A DNA stretch of 10,644 nt from Pseudomonadota bacterium. Lineage in GTDB: Bacteria; Pseudomonadota; Alphaproteobacteria; Acetobacterales; Acetobacteraceae. The DNA lies in NCBI GenBank assembly GCA_021780935.1, contig JAJXXT010000069.1, forward strand, positions 1 through 10,644. Reading direction: 5' to 3'. A model generated the notes under the pieces. It saw only the letters and a program-made list of their open reading frames with translations. It did no database searches and was not told where the DNA came from. This document shows, in pieces, positions 5,282 to 10,644 of this stretch; within the stretch, counting starts at the first letter, position 1; every line of letters begins with the position of its first letter. Both the position numbers and the translations under genes were made by a program.

Positions 5282-6026
5282 CTGCGCGCGCGCTTGGCGT
5301 GAAGCCGTGCGGTCTGTCAACGCACGACACGGCCATTCCGCCTACAACGTAATTATTGATATCGCCGATCCGACCGCCAATACGACGCGGGGGGATCCCC
5401 GCATCGCGGTCGTCGACGAATTCCTGTCCGACTACGACAAATCGGTGGAAACCGTCGCCAACACGATCTTTCCGGCCGGCCTCTATCATCGCTATGGCGC
5501 CCCAGCCTTCTTCGACGTGTTTCGCGACAAGGTGCTACAGAAGGTGCGCCGGAGCGAGCGGTGGTCGGGCTACTACTTCGAGCGGATGATCCAGTATCCG
5601 GTGCCGGCTGGAGAGCCGCTGAACCAGCTCTGGGACATCGTCGAACGAATTCGCGACGATCATGTCCGTGCATTGAACAAATTCGAGTTGCCACTGTTCG
5701 ATCCGACGCGCGACGTCGACGGGTCGCCCTATGGTGGCCAGTGCCTAAGCTTCCTGAGCTTCAAGCTACAGCCGGGCGACCCCAAGACGCTGGCCTTGAC
5801 AGCCATGTACCGGAACCACTTCTACATCGAGAAGCTGCTCGGCAACCTGATCGGGCTGGGACGCCTGATGGCGTTCGTCGCCCGTGAAACCGACCTCAAG
5901 GTCGGCAATCTCACTGTCGTCTCCACTCATGCCGAGATCGACCAACCCAAGCGCGCGTCACGGTCCAAGATCGAGGCGATGATCGCCAAGTTCGATCAGG
6001 CCGCGGCGTCGCCACTCGCGGCATGA
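5253..6026 (+). CDS. Divergent thymidylate-synthase-like protein
   Basis: 257 residues; ATG 5253 has GGAGG six bases upstream and overlaps the peptidase gene by 29 bases, so it is translationally coupled. The pattern follows thymidylate synthase: N-terminal AYNVIIDIADPTANTTRGDP, a middle FELPLFDPTRDVDG, then GGQCLSFLSFKL with Cys164 at the nucleophile position, and AMYRNHFYIEKLLGNLIGLG then RLMAFVARETDLKVGNL, where TS has its YQRS...FN helix; Asn198 and His226 (STHAEID) align with nucleotide-binding positions. The PCH and YQRSxD motifs are altered, so it is not a housekeeping ThyA. TS-fold relatives methylate or hydroxymethylate dUMP, dCMP or CMP. Possible roles are making or sensing a pyrimidine nucleotide. 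Fold assignment is by eye and moderate. Confidence 0.65.
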   Translation: MYLPIPQQPDCARAWREAVRSVNARHGHSAYNVIIDIADPTANTTRGDPRIAVVDEFLSDYDKSVETVANTIFPAGLYHRYGAPAFFDVFRDKVLQKVRRSERWSGYYFERMIQYPVPAGEPLNQLWDIVERIRDDHVRALNKFELPLFDPTRDVDGSPYGGQCLSFLSFKLQPGDPKTLALTAMYRNHFYIEKLLGNLIGLGRLMAFVARETDLKVGNLTVVSTHAEIDQPKRASRSKIEAMIAKFDQAAASPLAA

Positions 6027-6706
6027 CCGCCCGCCAGCGGAAGTTCGAGCGTCTCCGCGTCATCGCGAGCCTGAACGACGCCGTAGATTTCGTGGACGCC
6101 GGCGATGAATTCCGCCCGACCGCCATAGCTTGGGTGTCGCACCACCCGCACCGGGATCTCGATGCCCGCGAGTGCCAGGCCGGCGTCACGACCGATCGCC
6201 ACGATGCGCCGGGGCTGGATCATCGCGATCAGCTCCAAGAGAAGCGGCCAGGTGGCGTCACGCTCTGCGCGGGTGTGGCAGCGGTTCGAGAAGGGGTCGT
6301 CCGCCTCGTGAGGATGCAGCGGGAAGATATTCCAGAGAACCGCAGGCTCGCCGATGCGCGAGAGGACGCTCCAGACGATCGCCGCGGTGCGCTCGGCGAC
6401 GACTGGGCCGCGTGTCGCGCGATCCAACTCGATCCCACCCAGGAACGCGCCAGCCTGACTGAGATGGATTTCGTCCGTGAGGGGAACGCCCGTCCTGCGG
6501 CCGCCGCGGTAGCCGAGATCGCGCGCGATCCAGATCGTATCGACGTGCGCGGCCAGCGCCGCTTCCAGACAGCGCACCAGATTGCGCTTGCGCAGGCGCG
6601 CGGCGTCGGCGCGGTCATGGACGGGACAGAAATCGCCGTACGGGTTGAAGACCGAAGGAAGGCGGGTCTGGGACAGAGCGGCAGCAAAGGACTTAGGTGT
6701 TTTCAC
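5996..6706 (-). CDS. Uracil-DNA glycosylase superfamily protein
   Basis: 236 residues from a GTG at 6706 that overlaps the MazG-like stop (GTGA); a longer frame to 6835 would lie inside that gene. Family motifs in order: NPYGDFCPVHD (21-31), RDLGYRGGRRTGVPLTDE (62-79), the AAIVWSVLSRIG helix, VLWNIFPLHPHEADDPFSNR (123-142), IVAIGRDAG and the substrate-loop histidine in VRHPSYGG (189-196). UDGs flip out and excise uracil or damaged bases; this subgroup carries GRDLGYRGG-type sequence in place of the usual GEAPG and has, to my knowledge, no defined substrate. The terminal ~25 residues are an Ala/Gly-rich tail. Its 3' end overlaps the converging TS-like gene by 31 bases. A role with the MazG-like and TS-like proteins in nucleotide quality control or modified-base handling is inference. 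Confidence 0.85.
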   Translation of the reverse strand: MKTPKSFAAALSQTRLPSVFNPYGDFCPVHDRADAARLRKRNLVRCLEAALAAHVDTIWIARDLGYRGGRRTGVPLTDEIHLSQAGAFLGGIELDRATRGPVVAERTAAIVWSVLSRIGEPAVLWNIFPLHPHEADDPFSNRCHTRAERDATWPLLLELIAMIQPRRIVAIGRDAGLALAGIEIPVRVVRHPSYGGRAEFIAGVHEIYGVVQARDDAETLELPLAGGHAASGDAAA

Positions 6707-7878
6707 GGGAGCGTCTCGATGGAAAGGCGATGGTTCATCATGTCGATGTGGATGCGCCCACGACGGTGCTGGCGCAGGAACCGGAACGCGGCGTAGCCCT
6801 CCAGGATCGCTTCCTCCCAAAGCCAGAGCGGGCATTGCTCGGCCTCATAGCCGGCAACAAATTGGCGAACGTGCTTGAGCAGATCGAACGGCAGCTCGCC
6901 TGGTTTCATATTGGCAAAGAACTCCAGCTCAACCGCCTGACCGAAGATCCAGGTCGTCACGCCTTCCTCGATGAGGGTCGCCCGCGCACCGTCCTGCGCA
7001 TCGTCGATCTTCGGATCACTCTTCCGTTTTAACCGAAGCAGCGACCTGACGACGGGGGACCAGGTCAGCACAGCCACGTAGGCATAGTGGAAGACATCGT
7101 GAAAGCGATAGTCGTCGGCCGTCATTGCATTGTCCGTGAGCCGATCGCCAATGTTAATCCCATTGCAGCGCTGAAATACATACGTCTGGTCGCGCACCTT
7201 GCGCTCGAATATGTCCACATAGAGATCGCGCGGCAACCTCTCCTCGGGCTCGGCGTGACTGTCGAGCGGCCCGGGATAGACCCGCTCGCGTGGCCATCTG
7301 TCGAAGATCTTGTTGAGATTCTTAACGGCCGCAGCTTCGAGCGTAACACCGGCTTCGTTCGCTGCTAGAACCAGCATGCACAGGATAGCGATCAGCCGGC
7401 CAGCAAGCGCCGACCGGTCCTCTGTCAGGCGCCCAGCTTCATGATCGGCGACGAGGCGGCCAACCTCTCCAGCAAGACGAAGCAAGGTTTTCTCGAAGGC
7501 CGCGGTGGGCTCCGCCGCCCGTGGCATGATCTCGGGCTGTAGCGAGGCAAAGGAAAGCGTCGTGTCGGCGGCGCGCTGCCAATTGGAGTGTTCCCGGCCA
7601 AGATTGGCGGCGATGTCGCTCAGCGTGAGTCCCGCTCGGGCGGCGAGGGTCGTGAGATACCAAAGAACGTCTCCCAGTTCCTCAACGACAGCGCCAGCGT
7701 AGCCGACGTAGGATGCCCGATCGCGCTGCTTTTTCTTGACCTCGCTGAGGAGGCTCCCTGTTTCACCGAACAGGCCAAGCAACGGGAAACTCAGAGAGCC
7801 ACTGTCGCTATGCTGGTCAGTCGTTAGGGCTTGGGTGACGTAGTCTTGGATCGTGAGCGGGGTGAATTCGTCCGTCAT
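6703..7878 (-). CDS. MazG-like nucleoside triphosphate pyrophosphohydrolase with extra C-terminal domain
   Basis: 391 residues. The N-terminal ~100 residues are an all-alpha NTP pyrophosphatase: FPLLGLFGETGSLLSEVKKK (31-50) and VVEELGDVLWYLTTLAARAG (64-83). The metal motif E-x-x-D is intact (Glu67, Asp70), but the second acidic residue of the first ExxE is Ser42, with Glu39 and Glu46 nearby. A middle helical segment (~125-195) looks like a weak second MazG-type helix pair (LAGEVGRLVADHE; LVLAANEAG). The C-terminal half has a conserved-looking core, DDYRFHDVFHYAYVAVLTWS (255-274) with two histidines, and EEGVTTWIFGQAVELEFF, which I cannot assign. MazG proteins hydrolyse (d)NTPs to monophosphates. 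ATG 7878 overlaps the upstream small gene (ATGA) and its own stop overlaps the UDG start, so the three are coupled. Substrate unknown. Confidence 0.85.
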   Translation of the reverse strand: MTDEFTPLTIQDYVTQALTTDQHSDSGSLSFPLLGLFGETGSLLSEVKKKQRDRASYVGYAGAVVEELGDVLWYLTTLAARAGLTLSDIAANLGREHSNWQRAADTTLSFASLQPEIMPRAAEPTAAFEKTLLRLAGEVGRLVADHEAGRLTEDRSALAGRLIAILCMLVLAANEAGVTLEAAAVKNLNKIFDRWPRERVYPGPLDSHAEPEERLPRDLYVDIFERKVRDQTYVFQRCNGINIGDRLTDNAMTADDYRFHDVFHYAYVAVLTWSPVVRSLLRLKRKSDPKIDDAQDGARATLIEEGVTTWIFGQAVELEFFANMKPGELPFDLLKHVRQFVAGYEAEQCPLWLWEEAILEGYAAFRFLRQHRRGRIHIDMMNHRLSIETLP

Positions 7879-8078
7879 GAAGGCTGCTGCTTACGTCGAT
7901 CAGAGATAATTCCTAGTGGTACGAACAGGCCATTGGCCTGCAGCGCGCATAGGGCAGACACGGATCCCCTCTCTCGTCTCGACGGCCAGAAACCCCAGCG
8001 GGGCTTCATTATCGCCGGCACCTGGATCTGAAGGTGCTCGTAAAGCTTGTCCATGGATAGGGTGGTCGCGTCGTTCAT
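7875..8078 (-). CDS. 67-residue unknown protein heading the minus-strand operon
   Basis: A 67-codon frame ends at a TGA that overlaps the MazG-like start (ATGA), the coupling used throughout this cargo. The product starts MNDATTLSMDKLYEHLQIQV and includes MKPRWGFWPSRRERG and SALCALQANGLFVPLGII; the second ATG (8054) is an alternative start. No ribosome site precedes either, although a weak -10-like TAAGAT six bases before the first ATG could give a leaderless message. Codon use is good in the first half and poorer in the second (AGA, CGA, AGG, CTA). No recognised domain, no clear membrane segment. A competing minus frame across 7900-8376 is longer but less protein-like. Existence is supported mainly by the overlap. 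Confidence 0.45.
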   Translation of the reverse strand: MNDATTLSMDKLYEHLQIQVPAIMKPRWGFWPSRRERGSVSALCALQANGLFVPLGIISDRRKQQPS

Positions 8079-8084
8079 CGATGA

Positions 8085-8112
8085 ATCTTAGCATGAAGTC
8101 GTGGAACCACAA
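8085..8112 (-). promoter_or_regulatory. Weak candidate promoter of the small protein-MazG-UDG set
   Basis: On the minus strand TTGTGG (plus 8107-8112) and TAAGAT (plus 8085-8090) are 16 bases apart; the transcript would start at about the ATG at 8078. Each box matches consensus only partly. The sequence between 8113 and 8345 shows no gene on either strand. Confidence 0.25.
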
Positions 8113-8345
8113 CGCGTGCCCTTGATATCCCCGGCTGCTGTGCGGTCGCGATGCCCCCGCCGCTACCCGAGACACGCGTCCGGGTTGGCTGCTCTTGGCG
8201 CACCTCAGCCGTCGGCTCGCCTGACCGGAGCGTCCGGCTTCATCTCGTGTGCGAGGCGGGCTCCGAGCGCTCGGTGCGTCGGTCAACGTGCGAACGCTGC
8301 CGTCAGGATGGCGGGCGGTGGACGGGGGAAGGTCTCTGGCCGAAC

Positions 8346-8369
8346 CCGCCTTGCCGCTGGGCAAGGCGG
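8346..8369 (-). terminator. Strong hairpin after the DUF2493 gene
   Basis: A perfect 10-bp stem, CCGCCTTGCC (8346-8355) with GGCAAGGCGG (8360-8369), and a 4-base loop, begins three bases after the DUF2493 stop codon. There is no U-tract. It resembles the hairpin after DUF736 in stem size, loop size and position. Confidence 0.5.
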
Positions 8370-8372
8370 CGC

Positions 8373-9320
8373 TCACGCGCCGCCCTCGCCAAAGCGCCAG
8401 ACGGGGATGCCAAGAACCCGGGCCTTGTCGGCGAGGTTCTCGCAGATGCCCGAGCCGGGGAAGACGACGACCCCGATCGGCATCACCTCGAGCATCCGGT
8501 CATTGCGCTTGAACGGTGCTGCCTTGTTGTGCCGAGCCCACTCGGGCTTGAAGGCGATCTGCGTGACCTTGCGGGCTTCGGCCCAGCAGGCGGCGATGCG
8601 CTCGGCGCCGCGCGGACTGCCGCCGTGCAGCAGCACCATGTCGGCGTGCTTGCGGTGCACCCGGTCGAGCACCGCCCAGATGCGCACATGGTCGTTGAAA
8701 TCGACCCCGCCGGCAAAGGCGATCCGTGGCCCGGCGGGCAGCAGCACCTCGGTCTCGGCGCGGCGTTTGGCGGCGATGAAGTCGCGGCTGTCGATCATCG
8801 CCGCGGTCAGGGCGCGGTGGTTGACCATCGATCCCGCGCGCGGGCGCCAGGCCGAGCCGGTGTGGCGTTCGAACAGCTCGGCGGCGTGGTCGCGGAGAAG
8901 CTCGAAGGCGTTGCGCCGCTCGATCAAGGTCAGCCCCTCGGCGATCAGGCGTTCCAGCTCGACCGAACGGATTTCCGAGCCGTCCTGCTCCTGCTGGCTG
9001 CGGCGCTGCCGGTGCTCGTTGGCGTCGAGCTCGCGCTGCACGCGGTCCACCGTGCGGTGGAACAGATTGACCTGCGACCAGAGCAGATCGGCAAGGTCGG
9101 GTTCCAGGCGCGTCTCGGAAAGGGTGGAGACGAAGGCGTCGAAGATGTCGGCCAGCGCGCCTTCGAGCCGTGCCGCCTCGGGCAGTGGCCGCGGGTCCGG
9201 ATCATCCTGGTAGGGGCGATGGCCGTAGAGCTGCAACTCGTCGAGCAGGCGGGCGGTCGGGGATGCGGCGTGGGCTGGCTCGGCGTCGTCGTGGTGTTGA
9301 GAGAGGCAGTCGGTTGCCAT
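8373..9320 (-). CDS. DUF2493 (SLOG/YAcAr superfamily) protein
   Basis: 315 residues from ATG 9320 (GAGG eleven bases upstream; a longer frame to 9626 runs into the structured leader and is rejected). The N-terminal ~190 residues are helical and charged, probably partly coiled coil (NLFHRTVDRVQRELDANEHR; ELERLIAEGLTLIERRNAFE). The C-terminal ~120 residues are DUF2493: PRIAFAGGVDFNDHVRIWAV, the nucleotide-loop motif MVLLHGGSPRGAERIAACWA, FKPEWARHNKAAPFKRNDRM and VVVFPGSGICENLADKARVL, ending GIPVWRF. This Rossmannoid family is related to SLOG proteins that bind nucleotides or NAD-like ligands, and it is common on alphaproteobacterial mobile elements next to Toprim genes; biochemical role undefined. 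It has the second copy of the structured leader 108 bases upstream and a hairpin just after its stop. Confidence 0.93.
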   Translation of the reverse strand: MATDCLSQHHDDAEPAHAASPTARLLDELQLYGHRPYQDDPDPRPLPEAARLEGALADIFDAFVSTLSETRLEPDLADLLWSQVNLFHRTVDRVQRELDANEHRQRRSQQEQDGSEIRSVELERLIAEGLTLIERRNAFELLRDHAAELFERHTGSAWRPRAGSMVNHRALTAAMIDSRDFIAAKRRAETEVLLPAGPRIAFAGGVDFNDHVRIWAVLDRVHRKHADMVLLHGGSPRGAERIAACWAEARKVTQIAFKPEWARHNKAAPFKRNDRMLEVMPIGVVVFPGSGICENLADKARVLGIPVWRFGEGGA

Positions 9321-9341
9321 GATCGGTGTCCTCGTTCGGCT

Positions 9342-9523
9342 GGCCGCGCCCATCGCGGCCTTCACGGCGATCCCTTGGCCGGGGCCGGGCCGGGGCTGCA
9401 CCGCCAAGCTCCGCGCGGGCGGCCGGAGCGCAGCGGAGGACGGCGGGCGGCGGCTATTTTGCCTCGCGATGCAAAGCGCCCCTTCTGGGGCGCGGCGGAA
9501 AATAGTCGCCGCCCGCCGTTGCG
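9342..9523 (-). ncRNA. Structured leader element, copy 2 (upstream of DUF2493)
   Basis: The main domain (9428-9523) has a 21-base outer stem, 9440-9460 with 9499-9519, with a single non-Watson-Crick position. It closes on an apical hairpin GCGCCCC (9476-9482) with GGGGCGC (9487-9493) and a 4-base loop. A second hairpin, GGCCGC (9342-9347) with GCGGCC (9355-9360), lies between it and the ribosome site. Layout, the three identical blocks (9428-9445, 9459-9469, 9514-9523) and the distance to the start codon match copy 1 at 1813-1977. The mismatch is A-C if the minus strand is transcribed and G-U if the plus strand folds as RNA. I know no named family for it; it may be a riboregulator or a folded single-strand element. 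Confidence 0.7.
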
Positions 9524-9644
9524 TCCCCGGCCCAGCTCTGGCCCGATCGCCGCTCCCAGAAGGCCGTGGGCACGGCCCACTCCCGGACACGAGGCACACT
9601 GGCGACCGGCGGCGCGCTCCGGACACGGCGCGTTACCGGGCTTC

Positions 9645-10496
9645 TCACGCTGAAGCCCCCGGCCGGGTGCTGCCCGATGCCAAGCGCTCGGCATCCTCCG
9701 GGGTGAGCTGGACCCGCAGCCGTACCAGCAGAGCGTCGGCGCCGAAGCGGCGCAGATCGGCATTGAAGTCGTTGGTCACCGGCCAGAGGATGCGCGCCTC
9801 GGTCCCGGCCGCTCTGGCTCGGTCGCGCAGGCGCATCGCCGCATGACGGCCGGCCGCGTCGTTGTCGCGCGCGATATAGAGGCGGCGCAGCGCCGGCGGC
9901 AGGATCAGGGCAGTGAGGTGGTTGGCCGAGAGCGCCGCCACCATCGGCATGTCGGGCAAGACGCATCGCAGCGACAGCATCGTCTCGATGCCTTCGCCCG
10001 CGATCATGACGTCGGACGCCATGCCGAAGCGGACCGCGTTGCCGAGGAGATGGCCCAGAGCACGCCGTGGTGTGGCGATCGGCGCCTTGCCGGCGCCATC
10101 CCGGTCGAGCCAGGTGCGGTGCACGCCGGTGATCGTGCCGTCGGGGTTGGTGACCGCGGCGATCAGCGCCGGCCAGGCCTCGCGGGGGGCAGCGTCATGC
10201 GCCCGGTAGAAGCAGGCAGGGTGGAAACGGAGTGCGGGCATGCCCTCCAGCCCCGCTGTGATGCCGCGGTTGCGGAGATAGGTCTCGGCCAGGGTCCCGA
10301 CGATCGGACGCGAAAGAGCGAACAGCCGGCGAGCCGAGTTCGACGATCCCGCTCGTGCCGGTGCGCGCGGCAGCCCCGGCTTCCGCAATCCGAGGAAGGC
10401 CCGTGCCTCGCCCAGCGCATCGCCCAGGCGGTCGAGGCCGCGGTTAAGCCGGATCAGGTCGAGCAGATCGCCATGCTGGCCGGTGGCGGCGTCGGT
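9645..10496 (-). pseudogene. 5'-truncated DUF7146/Toprim primase-like protein
   Basis: From TDAATGQHGDLLDLIRLNRG the sequence follows Toprim proteins common on these elements, with YLRNRGI, LRFHPACFY, AVTNPDGTITGVHRTWLDRD, then the Toprim fold: catalytic glutamate region MIAGEGIETMLSLR and metal motif IARDNDAAG, ending TNDFNADLRRFGADALL. About 280 native residues remain. Intact relatives begin some 55-60 residues earlier with a zinc-finger-like or primase N-terminal part leading into KWTDAATG; here the codon before TDAATG and everything upstream is unrelated (low GC, Cys- and Ser-containing). A frame continues to a GTG at 10595 without a good ribosome site, so a hybrid protein is possible but native initiation is lost. 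The break coincides with the inverted repeat at 10492-10523, suggesting insertion or rearrangement. Toprim proteins of this kind are thought to act in DNA priming during plasmid transfer. Confidence 0.75.
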
Positions 10497-10523
10497 CTTA
10501 TGTGCAGTTGAACATAAGACCGA
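10492..10523. repeat. 12-8-12 inverted repeat, candidate recombinase core/attachment site
   Basis: TCGGTCTTATGT (10492-10503) and ACATAAGACCGA (10512-10523) are perfect inverted arms around an 8-base spacer GCAGTTGA. Arm and spacer lengths fit tyrosine-recombinase core sites such as loxP or FRT (13-8-13). The native Toprim codons end at 10496, inside the left arm, so the repeat marks the junction between backbone and incoming sequence. A transcriptional operator or terminator is the alternative. Confidence 0.55.
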
Positions 10524-10644
10524 ACATGTTGCGGCGAAGGTTATGTTGCAGGTCTGCGATCGGGCCTTGTCCTGCGGGCGATCGCCGGCGCGCACGCAAC
10601 ATAATGTCAGGACGTGGCGGGGGTTTTGGTGATGCCCCGGGATG
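10524..10644. other. Right-edge segment, probably end of another mobile element
   Basis: No gene can be supported. The segment holds further words related to the site at 10492: AACATGTTGC (10524-10533), TTATGTTGC (10541-10549) and its inverted copy GCAACATAA (10596-10604, 46-base gap). Such clustered, mixed-orientation repeats resemble protein-binding sites at the end of a transposon or integrative element. The last 30 bases are GC-rich and uninformative. Confidence 0.4.

Noticed and set aside
7900..8376. 158-codon minus-strand frame overlapping the 67-codon gene
   Set aside because: It starts next to the DUF2493 terminator hairpin and is low-complexity in its first half; the competing 67-codon frame has the ATGA overlap seen elsewhere in the cargo.
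8151..9653. 500-codon plus-strand open frame opposite DUF2493
   Set aside because: It is an antisense shadow of a gene with clear family motifs and has no family character of its own.
10492..10604. Possible Xer dif-like site from the TTATGT/ACATAA words
   Set aside because: In dif the arms run ...CATAA-spacer-TTATG...; here the orientation is TTATGT-spacer-ACATAA, the opposite, and the spacer is 8 rather than 6 bases.
1..10644. CRISPR array, tRNA or rRNA genes
   Set aside because: No regularly spaced direct repeats and no cloverleaf or rRNA-like sequence were seen on either strand; this was read by eye, not scanned with a model.

Overview
This looks like an accessory, mobile stretch of an alphaproteobacterial genome: an integrative conjugative element, genomic island or plasmid. 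The evidence is very high GC with strongly GC-biased third codon positions, together with protein families that travel on such elements: a DUF2285 protein paired divergently with a small XRE regulator (the arrangement of the QseM/QseC transfer switch of Mesorhizobium symbiosis islands), DUF736, a DUF2493 protein of the SLOG/YAcAr type, and a DUF7146/Toprim primase-like protein. No genus can be fixed from the sequence.

Layout. Left backbone (1-2300): start of a minus-strand gene at the edge, DUF2285 gene (minus), divergent XRE gene (plus), an unreported 56-codon gene (minus) and DUF736 (minus). Next comes a decayed VapBC-type toxin-antitoxin pair (2305-2792): the antitoxin survives only as its last ~28 codons and the PIN toxin is frameshifted. 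The right backbone (8346-10644) holds DUF2493 and a Toprim gene whose 5' end has been lost at a sharp junction. The last ~150 bases are of a different character and carry a 12-8-12 inverted repeat resembling a tyrosine-recombinase core site.

Between the two backbone pieces lies the cargo (about 2800-8080), in two convergent, tightly overlapping gene sets. The plus set starts at a good sigma70-like promoter containing a dyad. It encodes an acyl-carrier-like protein, an XRE regulator, an ImmA/IrrE metallopeptidase whose C-terminal half looks like a chagasin (I42) inhibitor of papain-like peptidases, a C1A papain-like cysteine peptidase with all catalytic residues, and a divergent thymidylate-synthase-like protein. 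The minus set encodes a small unknown protein, a MazG-like pyrophosphohydrolase with a novel C-terminal half, and a uracil-DNA-glycosylase-superfamily protein. My reading, which is inference, is a regulated protease module (peptidase, its inhibitor, and a metallopeptidase plus regulator that could act as sensor and switch) coupled to nucleotide or base metabolism. That would suit a stress-response or anti-phage island.

A second unexpected element is a two-hairpin leader present twice, about 100 nt upstream of both the DUF736 and DUF2493 start codons. The copies share short sequence blocks, but their stems differ in sequence while keeping complementarity, as expected for a conserved structured RNA or folded single-strand DNA element.
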